From Amycolatopsis oliviviridis (GTDB lineage Bacteria > Actinomycetota > Actinomycetes > Mycobacteriales > Pseudonocardiaceae): a stretch of 64,000 nt of DNA. Under the pieces are notes generated by a model. That model was not told the origin of the DNA and made no database searches. It worked only from the letters and a program-made list of their open reading frames with translations. Positions 8,780-18,101 of the stretch are shown piece by piece. The stretch is taken from assembly GCF_014654365.1 (NCBI RefSeq), contig NZ_BNAY01000007.1:468559-532558 (forward strand). The letters are read 5' to 3'. Position 1 is the first letter of the stretch. Every line of letters begins with the position of its first letter. The translations under genes and the position numbers were made by a program.

Positions 8780-9465
8780 GGCCACGACCCTTCTTCGGAG
8801 GCGCACACGACGAGTTCGCGGACCTCGCATCCGGGCGGTTGCGAGAGAGCGAACACCACGGACGCGGCGACGTGCTCGGGCTGGTTGAGTTTCGCGTCGG
8901 GTGGCGGCTTGTACTGTGCGGCACGGTCGTCGAAGAACGCCGTGTGCATCCCGCCGGGGACGAGCAGGGTCACACCGACGCGGCCTGCGAGTTCCATCGC
9001 GAGGGCCCTGGTGAAGCCCACGACACCGAACTTGGAGGCGCAATAGGCACTCGCGTCACCGGCGACCCGCAGTCCCAGTGTCGAAGCGCAGGTCACGACG
9101 GTGCCGTGGCTCAGGCGCAGATGCGGCAGCGCCGCGCGGACGACCGCCGCCGTGCCGAGCAGGTTGACCTTGACCACCCGCTCCCAGTCCTCTGTGGACA
9201 CGTCGTCGAGCGCGCCGCAGGCGTCGGTGCCCGCCGCGGTGAACACGCCGTCGAGACCGCCGGCGCGTTCGGCGAGTTCGTCGACGGCGTTCGCGGCCGC
9301 GGCGGAGTCCGCCAGATCGGCCTGGACGAAGGCGACGTCGTCCGCGGGTCGCGCGCGGTCGATGACGAGCGGGGTGCCACCCGCCTCGCGGACGGCGTCG
9401 ACCGCCGCCGCACCGAGCCCGGAGGCGCCGCCGGTGATCAGGACATTGCCGAGGGGAGGCATCAT
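8776..9465 (-). CDS. Short-chain dehydrogenase/reductase
   Basis: A 229-residue classical SDR. TGGASGLG (11-18), the catalytic Ser128, Tyr141 and Lys145 (YCASK) are in place. It is too short and of the wrong type to be HldD, the extended-SDR 6-epimerase of heptose synthesis, so the pathway here probably stops at the D,D-heptose unless the sugar is oxidised or reduced by this enzyme. Two start codons (ATGATG) overlap the stop of the hldE-like gene; AAGGAG is just upstream. Confidence 0.85.
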   Translation of the reverse strand: MMPPLGNVLITGGASGLGAAAVDAVREAGGTPLVIDRARPADDVAFVQADLADSAAAANAVDELAERAGGLDGVFTAAGTDACGALDDVSTEDWERVVKVNLLGTAAVVRAALPHLRLSHGTVVTCASTLGLRVAGDASAYCASKFGVVGFTRALAMELAGRVGVTLLVPGGMHTAFFDDRAAQYKPPPDAKLNQPEHVAASVVFALSQPPGCEVRELVVCASEEGSWP

Positions 9466-10820
9466 GCTCCTTCCGCCGCGGCCACCAACCGGGAGGTGGA
9501 ATAGCCGCGGATGGTCGGGATCAGGACGATTTCGCCGCCGTGCCGTCGCACCACGGCGCTTTCGGGGAGTTCTGTGTCCGCGTAGTCGCCGCCCTTGACC
9601 CAGATGTCCGGGCGCAGACGGTCCAGCAACGCGGCCGGATTCGGTTCGTCGAACACCGCCACGGCGTCGACGGAACTCAATTCGGTCAGCAGGCGGGCCC
9701 GGTCTCGGGCGGCCACGATCGGCCGTCCTGGCCCTTTCAGCCCGCGGACCGACTGGTCGGAGTTGAGGCACACGACGAGGGCGTCACCCAAGGCACGGGC
9801 CTGCCTCAGCAGACTCGCGTGTCCGGGATGCAGCAGGTCGAAGCACCCGCCGGTGGCGACCAGCCTGCCGCCGCGGGCGCGCACTCGCGCGGCGACGTCG
9901 AAGGCCGACAGCCCGCGATGAGCGGGTTCCGGCGCGGGGGCGTAATCCACAGTGGACAGTGCGGCGGCACCGCCGGTCGCGACGAAGCGTGCCGCCGTCT
10001 CGACACCTGTGGCCACCGCGTCGGCGGTGGAGGCGCCGTCGAGCAACGCGGCGGCGGCAGCGGAGGAGAACCGGTCGCCCGCGCCGCAGGTGTCCTTGGC
10101 GGCGATGCCCGAGGGCGGCCGGAACGTCTCGCTCCGCCCGTCTTCGGCGAGCACCGCCCCGCGCGAGCCCGTGGTGACACTGACCGCGTCGACACTCCAG
10201 GAACAGCGCATCGCCTCGGCCAGCTCCCCGGCGTCGGCCCGCCTTCCGGCGAAGTGACAGGCCTCGGTCAGATTCGGGGTGACCAAGCGGATCCCCCGCG
10301 TGGGCCGCGCGCCGCGGGGATGCGGATCCCAGACGATGGGGATCGTTCCGGCCAGTTCGGCGAGCAGCTTCCGGATGCCCGGATGTTCGGTGACTCCGCG
10401 TCCGTAGTCGGCGACGAGGATCGCCCCCGCCGAACGCACCGTCTCCACCACCGCAGGGGCCGGGGGAGCGGCCCCTGCCGTACCGTCGCCGCTGTCGAGG
10501 CGGACCAGCGACTGCCCGGCGGCCCGCACCCTCGTCTTGGTGACGGTGGTGCCGTCCATCGGCATCCGGATCAGCCCGACCTCGCGCTCGAGCAGGCCGG
10601 CCAGGGCATGCCCGGCCCGGTCGTCGCCCATCGGGGTGACCAGGAGGACCTCGGCGGTGGACCGCGCCGCGAGCAGGGCGGCCAGCCCGGCGCCACCCGG
10701 TCGGCGCCACTCACGGGCGACGTCGACGACGGGGACCGGCGCGTCCGGGCAGAGCCGCTCCGAGGTTCCCTCGACGTCCACGTCCAGCAGGACGTCACCG
10801 AGCACGACGAGCGGCCTCAC
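9462..10820 (-). CDS. hldE: HldE-like bifunctional heptose 7-phosphate kinase / heptose 1-phosphate adenylyltransferase
   Basis: A 452-residue two-domain protein. Residues 1-295 are a ribokinase-family kinase (GDVLLD at 8-13, ERLCPDAPVPVVDV at 21-34, catalytic DTCGAGD at 243-249). Residues 315-452 are a cytidylyltransferase-like domain with HPGH at 331-334 and VKGGDY. This order and length match HldE/RfaE, which phosphorylates D-glycero-D-manno-heptose 7-phosphate and later adenylates heptose 1-phosphate. The start is GTG at 10820, overlapping the stop of gmhA by four bases, with GGGGTG upstream. With gmhA and the GmhB-like domain at 3665 it completes a route to ADP-D,D-heptose. Confidence 0.85.
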   Translation of the reverse strand: MRPLVVLGDVLLDVDVEGTSERLCPDAPVPVVDVAREWRRPGGAGLAALLAARSTAEVLLVTPMGDDRAGHALAGLLEREVGLIRMPMDGTTVTKTRVRAAGQSLVRLDSGDGTAGAAPPAPAVVETVRSAGAILVADYGRGVTEHPGIRKLLAELAGTIPIVWDPHPRGARPTRGIRLVTPNLTEACHFAGRRADAGELAEAMRCSWSVDAVSVTTGSRGAVLAEDGRSETFRPPSGIAAKDTCGAGDRFSSAAAAALLDGASTADAVATGVETAARFVATGGAAALSTVDYAPAPEPAHRGLSAFDVAARVRARGGRLVATGGCFDLLHPGHASLLRQARALGDALVVCLNSDQSVRGLKGPGRPIVAARDRARLLTELSSVDAVAVFDEPNPAALLDRLRPDIWVKGGDYADTELPESAVVRRHGGEIVLIPTIRGYSTSRLVAAAEGA

Positions 10821-11380
10821 GTGGGCACCCCGAGCGCGTCGTCCAGCGCGGTGCACAGGGCGTGCACCAGGGCCAGATGGATCTCCTGCACCGTGGCCAT
10901 CGACGGCGCCTCCACCGGGATCGCCTCGTGACAGAGCGCCGCGAGCGGATTGGGAGAGGGCCCGGTGAGCGCCCAGGTCGTGACGCCCACTTCGTGTGCG
11001 GCCTTCGCCGCCGCGACGACGTTCTGGCTACCGCCGCTGGTCGACAGACACACGAGGACGTCACCGGGACGACCGTGCGCCCGGACCTGCCTCGCGAACA
11101 GCTCGTGTTCGCCGTAATCGTTGGCGATGGCCGTGGCCGCGGAGGTGTCCGCGTGCAGGGCGATCGCCGAGAACGGCCGCCGATCGTTGCGGAAGCGGCC
11201 TACCAGCTCACCGGTGAGATGCTGGGCTTCGGCGGCGCTCCCGCCGTTTCCGCAGGCGAGCAGCCTGCCGCCCGAGGACAGTACGGCGGCCAGATGGTCA
11301 CCCCAGTCTCGGATCTTCGGCCCCCAGGAAACGGATTTCCCGGCGGCCTCGCTCAATGCGGCGAAGTGTTCTTCGATCAC
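10817..11380 (-). CDS. gmhA: Phosphoheptose isomerase
   Basis: A 187-residue SIS-domain protein of usual GmhA length, converting sedoheptulose 7-phosphate to D-glycero-D-manno-heptose 7-phosphate. Typical are CGNGGSAAEAQH at 43-54, DYGEHELFARQV at 88-99 and LSTSGGSQN at 112-120. It lies between the carbamoyltransferase gene (27-base gap) and the hldE-like gene (four-base overlap). GmhA homologues occur in actinomycetes in glycoprotein or antibiotic heptose pathways rather than lipopolysaccharide, which fits this Gram-positive setting. Confidence 0.88.
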   Translation of the reverse strand: MIEEHFAALSEAAGKSVSWGPKIRDWGDHLAAVLSSGGRLLACGNGGSAAEAQHLTGELVGRFRNDRRPFSAIALHADTSAATAIANDYGEHELFARQVRAHGRPGDVLVCLSTSGGSQNVVAAAKAAHEVGVTTWALTGPSPNPLAALCHEAIPVEAPSMATVQEIHLALVHALCTALDDALGVPT

Positions 11381-11407
11381 GACACACCTCCAGCGGCGTT
11401 CGGGAAT

Positions 11408-13030
11408 TCAGGGACGACGGACCAGGAACGGTCCGAGGGCGAGCACGTCGATCGGGGCCGAGCCGAAGCATTCGAGCGCGTCCCTGGGGGAGTCGACCAT
11501 CGGCCTGCCGGCGGTGTTGAGGCTGGTGTTCACCACGGCCGGAACCCCGGTCCGCCGCTCGAAGGCACCGAGCATCCTGGCGGTGAGCGGGTCCTGGGCC
11601 GGGTCAACCGTCTGCACGCGGGCGGTCCCGTCGACATGCGTGACCGCCGGGATCCGATCCCTCCACTCCTGCGCGACGTCGTGCACGAAAAGCATGTACG
11701 GACTGGGAAGCGGGCCGCGGGAGAAGATCTCCCCGGCGCGTTCGGCGCGCACCATCGGGGCGACCGGACGGAACTGCTCGCGGCCTTTGACGTCGTTGAG
11801 CCGCTCGAGGTTCGCCTCGTGACCGGGATGGGCCAGCAGCGAACGATGGCCGAGGGCGCGCGGACCGAACTCGGAGCGGCCCTGGAACCAGGCCACGATC
11901 CGGTTCTCGGCCAAGGCTTCGGCGACCGACTCGGCGACGTCGTCCGGCCGCTCGTAGCGCAGTTTCGCGGTCCGCAGCGCGTTTTCCAGCTGCGCGTCGG
12001 TCCAGCCGCGGCCGAGGTCCGCGCCCGGCATCGGCTTGCCGCGGTCACCGAAATCGAGTGCGAGCTGCAGGGCGGCCCCGAGCGCGGTCCCGGCGTCGCC
12101 GGCGGCGGGCTGGACCCAGATTCGGTCGAACGGGCCTTCGGCGTGGAGCCGGGTGTTGGCGACGCAGTTGAGCGCGATCCCGCCCGCCATCGCCAGATCC
12201 GCTCGCCCGGTGTGCTCGTGGAGCTTGTGCGCCAGGTCGAGGAGTACATCCTCCAGACAACGTTGGACGCTCGCGGTCAGGTCCGCGTGCACCCGCCCCG
12301 GCTCTTGCCCGGGTTCGACGGCGGGAGCGAAGGACTCCCAGTCGATTTCGTCGGTGCGGAACCCCATGCCATTGGTGTGCACGCTTTCGGCTATCCGGTC
12401 GAGAAACCGCGGCTTCCCGTACGAAGCCAGTGCCATGACCTTGTACTCGTCGCTGGACCGGGCGAAACCGAGATGCTCGGTCAGCTCTTCGTACATCAGC
12501 CCCAGGGAATGCGGAAGCCGCTGCTCGGCCAGTTCTTCGAATTCACCGTCGCGGTATTCGCCCGCCAGGTAGGACGTGCTTTCGCCGCGGCCGTCGGCGA
12601 CCAGCACCGCGCAGTCGCCGAACGGGGCGGCGAGCGCGGCGGAGGCGGCGTGCGCGACATGGTGCCGGACGAACCGGACGTTCGCCGGATCCAGGCCGGG
12701 CAAAGCGGTCTTGAGGAAGGCGGGCGCCCGTCGGGCGAAGTCGGTACGGAGGCACTCGTTCTTGCCGTCGTGGCCCGCGAGCCCGGGCTCGACCAGCGCC
12801 GGATCGTAGGAGTAGCCGACGGCGTCGAGGTCCTGAGGGGCGATCCCCGCCTCGGCGAGGCACCACGCGGCCGCCTCGGCGGGTTGTTCCCAAGCGGAGA
12901 AGGGGACCGGTCGCTTGCCGTGCTTGCGACGGCTGAACCGTTCCTCCTCCGCGGCCGCCACGATCTCGCCGTCGATGACGAGCGCCGCGGCCGGGTCGTG
13001 GAAGACGGCGTTGACACCGAGAATGCGCAC
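11408..13030 (-). CDS. Carbamoyltransferase (NodU/CmcH/TobZ family)
   Basis: A 540-residue O-carbamoyltransferase. The N-terminal YrdC/Kae1-like part has ILGVNAVFHDPAAALVIDG, the metal-binding HHVAHA at 123-128 and AMAGGIALNCVANT; the C-terminal part has GRSEFGPRALGHRS and VNTSLNT. Such enzymes move a carbamoyl group from carbamoyl phosphate to a sugar or macrolide hydroxyl via carbamoyl-adenylate. It opens the six-gene operon and has a perfect stress-type promoter at 13086-13110. In this context it probably decorates the heptose or another glycan sugar; the acceptor is unknown. Confidence 0.88.
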   Translation of the reverse strand: MRILGVNAVFHDPAAALVIDGEIVAAAEEERFSRRKHGKRPVPFSAWEQPAEAAAWCLAEAGIAPQDLDAVGYSYDPALVEPGLAGHDGKNECLRTDFARRAPAFLKTALPGLDPANVRFVRHHVAHAASAALAAPFGDCAVLVADGRGESTSYLAGEYRDGEFEELAEQRLPHSLGLMYEELTEHLGFARSSDEYKVMALASYGKPRFLDRIAESVHTNGMGFRTDEIDWESFAPAVEPGQEPGRVHADLTASVQRCLEDVLLDLAHKLHEHTGRADLAMAGGIALNCVANTRLHAEGPFDRIWVQPAAGDAGTALGAALQLALDFGDRGKPMPGADLGRGWTDAQLENALRTAKLRYERPDDVAESVAEALAENRIVAWFQGRSEFGPRALGHRSLLAHPGHEANLERLNDVKGREQFRPVAPMVRAERAGEIFSRGPLPSPYMLFVHDVAQEWRDRIPAVTHVDGTARVQTVDPAQDPLTARMLGAFERRTGVPAVVNTSLNTAGRPMVDSPRDALECFGSAPIDVLALGPFLVRRP

Positions 13031-13085
13031 CTGCCACCCCTTCGGTCGGAGACGCGGACCGTGACCCGCGCTTACTTCCGTAGCG

Positions 13086-13110
13086 CTACCCGGTGGAGTC
13101 GGGGATAAAC
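13086..13110 (-). promoter_or_regulatory. SigB/SigF-type promoter of the carbamoyltransferase-gmhA-hldE operon
   Basis: On the minus strand: GTTT, 15 bases, GGGTAG, 55 bases before the start of the carbamoyltransferase gene. It is the only good promoter seen upstream of this six-gene operon. Confidence 0.65.
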
Positions 13111-13165
13111 GATTCGGCGCGAAAGCCCAGGACGTCGCTACTCAGAGAAGCGTCTCCACGGGGCT

Positions 13166-14131
<966 letters not shown>

Positions 14132-14139
14132 GGGACCGC

Positions 14140-14165
14140 CTACCCACCCCGGGCGTCGAAAAAAC
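14140..14165 (-). promoter_or_regulatory. SigB/SigF-type promoter of the sugar epimerase gene
   Basis: On the minus strand: GTTT, 16 bases, GGGTAG, ending eight bases before the ATG. Its -35 box is one base away from the -35 box of the divergent promoter at 14167. Confidence 0.62.
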
Positions 14166-14166
14166 A

Positions 14167-14191
14167 GTGTGAACCGGGCGAGGACGGGTAA
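14167..14191 (+). promoter_or_regulatory. SigB/SigF-type promoter of the pyruvyl-transferase-like gene
   Basis: GTGT, 15 bases, GGGTAA, ending nine bases before the ATG at 14201. It stands back to back with the promoter at 14140-14165. Confidence 0.6.
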
Positions 14192-14200
14192 GCGACGGGC

Positions 14201-15088
14201 ATGCGTGCACTGGTGATCGGCTGGGCGAGCTTCCGGCACGGCGAAGCGACCGCGGGGGACGTTCTCGGCATGCGTCAGGTCGACGAGGTGTTGTCCACCA
14301 TCGGGTTGCCGCACGACTTGGCGTGGAGCCCTGTCTACCGTCCGCACGAGTTGAGCTACGAAGAAGTGGACCCGGCCCGGTACAGCCACGTCGTCTTCGC
14401 CTGCGGTCCGGCTCACGGATGGCAGGTACGGGAAGTGCACCGGCGGTTCGCCCACTGCCACCGGATCGCCGTGGGGGTTTCCGTGATCGATCCGGAAGAC
14501 GAGACGGTCACGGGGTTTCACGAAGTGCTCGCCCGCGATCGAGACGGGATCGGCAGCCCTGATCTGTCACTCACCGCCCCGACCGACGAAGTGCTGGTGA
14601 CGGGAGTGATCCTGGCACCGGCTCAGGGAGAGTACGGCGAGGCGGGCCGTCACGCGGACGTCCACGGCTCGCTGACCGAGTGGATAGCCGGTGTCGACTG
14701 CGCCAGGGTGCCCCTCGACACCCGGCTGGCGGCTTCGGATTGGGAGCGGTGTGAGACCCCCGATCAGTTCACCTCGATCCTGTCGCATCTCGACGTCGTC
14801 GTCACGACGCGGCTGCACGGTCTGGTGCTGGGCCTGCGCGCGGGGGTCCCGGTGCTGGCCGTCGACCCGATCGCCGGAGGCGGGAAGGTCAGCGCGCAAG
14901 CCGACGCGCTCGGCTGGCCCGCATTGGTCAACGCGGAAGATGCAGGTAGTCCGCAGGCTCTCGACTCCTGGTGGCGGTGGTGTTCGTCGGTCCAGGGTCG
15001 ATCGGTGGCCGCGCTGCGTGCGCTGCCCAGCGACAACGCCGTGGTGAGGGACTTCGTCAGGGCGCTCAAGAGCGGCCCGGTGCGATGA
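14201..15088 (+). CDS. Polysaccharide pyruvyl transferase family protein
   Basis: A 295-residue protein. The C-terminal half with VVTTRLHGLVLGLRAGVP, then VLAVDPI, GGGKVSAQADALGWP, is the signature of the polysaccharide pyruvyl transferase family (GT-B-like fold). The N-terminal half (VIGWASFRHGEATAGDVLG) fits weakly. Members add ketal pyruvate to sugars using phosphoenolpyruvate, but many remain untested. It starts an operon with two GT2 genes; its stop overlaps the next start (ATGA). Confidence 0.75.
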   Translation: MRALVIGWASFRHGEATAGDVLGMRQVDEVLSTIGLPHDLAWSPVYRPHELSYEEVDPARYSHVVFACGPAHGWQVREVHRRFAHCHRIAVGVSVIDPEDETVTGFHEVLARDRDGIGSPDLSLTAPTDEVLVTGVILAPAQGEYGEAGRHADVHGSLTEWIAGVDCARVPLDTRLAASDWERCETPDQFTSILSHLDVVVTTRLHGLVLGLRAGVPVLAVDPIAGGGKVSAQADALGWPALVNAEDAGSPQALDSWWRWCSSVQGRSVAALRALPSDNAVVRDFVRALKSGPVR

Positions 15089-15957
15089 CGGTGGCCCGGA
15101 CGACCGTCGTGATCGCCACCCGCGACCGCGTGGACGAACTGGACCGCACCCTGACCGCCTTGACCGCGTTACGGCCCGCCCCACCGATCGTGGTGGTCGA
15201 CAACGGATCGTCCGATGGCACCTTCGCCCGGGCTTCCGCGTTCGCCGGGGTCCACGTGATCCGGCTTCCCCGCAACATCGGTGTGGCGGCCCGGAACCTC
15301 GGGGTCGCGGTGGCGCGGACACCGTACATCGCGTTCAGTGACGACGACTCGTGGTGGGCGGAAGATGCGCTCCTGCAGGCCGAACGCCTTTTCGACGCCC
15401 ACGGCGACGTCGGGCTGATAGCGGCGAAAACCCTTGTGGGAGAGGAGGAGCGCGAAGATCCGGTGGTCCCCCTGATGGCGGGTAGTCCGTTGGGCAGGCC
15501 AGACGGCCTCCCGGGGCCGGAGGTACTCGGCTTCCTCGCCTGCTCCGCGATCGTGCGGAGGACGCCCTATCTCCAGGCCGCGGGCTTCAATCCGTTGTTG
15601 CACTTCGGCGCCGAAGAGCGGCTCTTGTCCTATGATCTGGCCGCGAACGGCTGGCGGCTCTGCTACGCGGAAAGCGTGCGGGCCCACCATCATCCGTCGT
15701 CGCTGAGGCCGCCCCGTGACTGGCGTGAACGCGCCGAGTTGCGGAACCGCCTGCTGATCACCGTGATGCGGCGGCCCGTCCGCAGGTGCCTGCTCGAATT
15801 CTTCCGCACGGTGGCCAGGGCTCCGCGGGACCCGGCCGTGCTCCGTTCCCTCGCCGGGGTGCTGCGGCGGCTGCCTTCGGCGCTCGCCGAACGGCGCACG
15901 CTACCCGCCGAGGTCGAAAGCCGGATCCGCGTTCTCGAACACGCACACGGAGGGTGA
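15085..15957 (+). CDS. Glycosyltransferase family 2
   Basis: A 290-residue GT-A fold transferase: VVIATRDRVDEL at the start, PIVVVDNGSSDG, the DDD metal site in AFSDDDSWW and a C-terminal GAEERLLSYDLAANGW acceptor-side motif. It shares layout and about 40 percent of residues with the next gene, so the two arose by tandem duplication. Codon 29 is TTA (15169-15171), the rare leucine codon that in related actinomycetes depends on the developmental tRNA bldA. Confidence 0.85.
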   Translation: MTVARTTVVIATRDRVDELDRTLTALTALRPAPPIVVVDNGSSDGTFARASAFAGVHVIRLPRNIGVAARNLGVAVARTPYIAFSDDDSWWAEDALLQAERLFDAHGDVGLIAAKTLVGEEEREDPVVPLMAGSPLGRPDGLPGPEVLGFLACSAIVRRTPYLQAAGFNPLLHFGAEERLLSYDLAANGWRLCYAESVRAHHHPSSLRPPRDWRERAELRNRLLITVMRRPVRRCLLEFFRTVARAPRDPAVLRSLAGVLRRLPSALAERRTLPAEVESRIRVLEHAHGG

Positions 15958-15958
15958 A

Positions 15959-16852
15959 GTGGAAGATCGCATCACGGTCGTGGTGATCACGCACAACCGG
16001 CGCGAGCAGTTGCTGGAAACGCTCGGTGACCTGTCGACGCTGCCCGACGAAGCACCGATCGTGGTGGTGGACAACGCTTCCACGGACGGAAGCGCGGACG
16101 CCGTCGAGAAGCTCTTTCCCGAAGTGCGGCTGATCCGTGCGCGCCGCAACCTCGGCGCCGTGGCGCGCAATGTAGCGGTCGACACGGTGACCACACCCTT
16201 CGTCGCCTTCTGCGACGACGACACGCGGTGGCAGCCGGGCGCGCTGCGACGGGCGGCCGACCTGCTCGACCGACACCCCGCAGTGGGCGTGGTGACCGGG
16301 CGGTGCCTGGTCGAACCGGAATTGCGCGAAGACCCGATCACGCCGGAACTGCGGCACTCGCCCGTTCCCGGGCCGGAGTGGCTGCCCGGGCCGGCGTTGC
16401 TGGGTGTCATGGCCGGTCTTTCGGCTGTCCGGGTCCGCGCGTTCCACGAGGTCGGCGGGTTCTCCGAGCGGATGTGGCTCGGGGGAGAAGAGGAACTGTT
16501 CGCCCTCGACCTCGCCGCGCGGGGCTGGTGGATGTGCTGGGACGAAGAGATGGTGATCCACCACGCTCCTTCGGCCGTCCGCGATCCGCGACGGCGCCGT
16601 CAGCTCGGCATTCGGAACACCCTGTGGACACTGTGGCTGCGACGGCCTCCGCGGAGCATCTCGCGCAGGATGTTCGCCGTTCTGCGCACAGCTCCTTTCG
16701 ACCGGGCGACGATCGCGGCCGTGGTGGAGGCGTTACGAGGGCTACCGTGGGTGCTGAGGGAACGCCACGTGGTTCCCGCCGGGGTCGAGCGAGGGCTGGT
16801 GCTGCTCGAGGAGTCCCAGAGGAACTCGTCCGCCCGGCGGTACGTGGGATGA
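15959..16852 (+). CDS. Glycosyltransferase family 2
   Basis: A 297-residue GT2 protein, tandem paralogue of the preceding gene: VVVITHNRREQL, PIVVVDNASTDGS, CDDDTRW, GGEEELFALDLAARGWW. The start is GTG at 15959, directly after the upstream stop, with GGAGGG in the preceding codons. It also carries a TTA codon (16733-16735). It converges on the GT4 gene, one base away. The acceptor and donor are unknown. Confidence 0.85.
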   Translation: MEDRITVVVITHNRREQLLETLGDLSTLPDEAPIVVVDNASTDGSADAVEKLFPEVRLIRARRNLGAVARNVAVDTVTTPFVAFCDDDTRWQPGALRRAADLLDRHPAVGVVTGRCLVEPELREDPITPELRHSPVPGPEWLPGPALLGVMAGLSAVRVRAFHEVGGFSERMWLGGEEELFALDLAARGWWMCWDEEMVIHHAPSAVRDPRRRRQLGIRNTLWTLWLRRPPRSISRRMFAVLRTAPFDRATIAAVVEALRGLPWVLRERHVVPAGVERGLVLLEESQRNSSARRYVG

Positions 16853-16853
16853 G

Positions 16854-18071
16854 CTACGACGTCGAAGCGGCCGTGACCGCGACCGAGCCTCCTCGCAGGA
16901 CTCGCTTATAGGCGCGCAGGCAGTCGGAGGCCACCCGGTCCCACGAGTATCGCGCTCGTGCCCGGTCGACCCCGGCCAGACCGAAGACGTCACGCATCGA
17001 GCCGTCCTCCAGGAGTTTCCCGAGAGCCCCAGCCAGTTCCCGCGGATTGCGTGGCGGAACGAGCAGCCCGGTGACGCCGTCGACGACGGTGTCCGTCAGC
17101 CCTCCGACCGCGCTCGCCACGACCGGCACGCCGCACGCCATCGCCTCCAAAGGCACGATGCCGAACGGTTCGTACCAGGGCGCGCAGACGACCGCGTCGG
17201 CCGACCGCAGGAGGGCGGGCATCTTCTCCCGCGAGATCAGTCCCGGCAGGCGCACACGGTCGCCGACGCCGGCCGCTGCGGCTATCTCACGCAGTCGCCG
17301 GACTTCAGGATCTCGCTTGAGCGCGACGGAATCCGGGCCGCCCGCGATGACCAACTCCGTGTCCGGCACGGCCCGCAGCGCGGTGATCGCCGTGTCGAAG
17401 CCCTTGCGCGGAACCAGCCTGCCGACACTGACGATCCGGTGCTGGGCCCTACGGGGAGCGACTTCGCCGTAAGGCGTGAACTTTTCGAGGTCCACCCCGC
17501 AAGGGACGACGGCCGCGCGTGACCGGGGCAGTCCCATCCGAGCGAGCTCGAACACCTCGTCCGAACAAGTCGCGATCACCTGGTCGGCCTGTTTGGCGAG
17601 CATGCGCTCGATGCGGATCCGATCCGCCGGGCTCGTGTCGTTCTCGCCCTGGAAGCGGCGCTTCACCACGCCCAGCGCATGAAAAGTCTGCGTCACCGGG
17701 ATGTCGAGGTCCTTCGCCGCGAGCATGGCGGCGAGGCCGGACATCCAAAAATGCGCGTGGACGACGTCCGGCCTGTCCTTGGCCCAGTGAGACCGCAGCA
17801 CGCGGCCGAATTCGCCCATATACGGCAGCAGTTCGTCCTTCGGGACCTTCTTCGCCGGACCGGCCGGGACGTGGACGACACGGTAGCCGTCCGGCGCCGT
17901 CACCGTCGCGGGGACGCGCCGGTTCTCACGGCGCGTGTAGACGGTGACGTCGTGACCCTGCCGGCTCAACGCCGCGGAAAGCTCGGCGACGTGGACGTTC
18001 TGACCTCCCGCGTCGGCTCCTCCCAGGGCGGCGAGCGGGCTGGCGTGTTCGGAAACCATCGCGATCCTCAT
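16854..18071 (-). CDS. Glycosyltransferase family 4
   Basis: A 405-residue retaining GT-B transferase. The N-terminal acceptor half has GGADAGGQNVHVAELSAAL; the C-terminal donor half has VGRLVPRKG and the EX7E motif in EPFGIVPLEAMACGVPVVAS. The closest familiar relatives are sucrose-synthase-like/MshA-type transferases. The ATG at 18071 is chosen because GGAAGGAG lies five bases upstream; an earlier start 21 bases upstream lacks one. It is downstream of, and on the same strand as, the 18102 gene (30-base gap), so the pair is probably one operon. Confidence 0.88.
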   Translation of the reverse strand: MRIAMVSEHASPLAALGGADAGGQNVHVAELSAALSRQGHDVTVYTRRENRRVPATVTAPDGYRVVHVPAGPAKKVPKDELLPYMGEFGRVLRSHWAKDRPDVVHAHFWMSGLAAMLAAKDLDIPVTQTFHALGVVKRRFQGENDTSPADRIRIERMLAKQADQVIATCSDEVFELARMGLPRSRAAVVPCGVDLEKFTPYGEVAPRRAQHRIVSVGRLVPRKGFDTAITALRAVPDTELVIAGGPDSVALKRDPEVRRLREIAAAAGVGDRVRLPGLISREKMPALLRSADAVVCAPWYEPFGIVPLEAMACGVPVVASAVGGLTDTVVDGVTGLLVPPRNPRELAGALGKLLEDGSMRDVFGLAGVDRARARYSWDRVASDCLRAYKRVLRGGSVAVTAASTS

Positions 18072-18101
18072 CGGACTCCTTCCCTCCCGCACGCGGCGGG
18101 G

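Noticed and set aside
8776..9465. The operon SDR as HldD (ADP-heptose 6-epimerase)
   Set aside because: It is a 229-residue classical SDR with YxxxK at 141-145; HldD is an extended SDR of over 300 residues.
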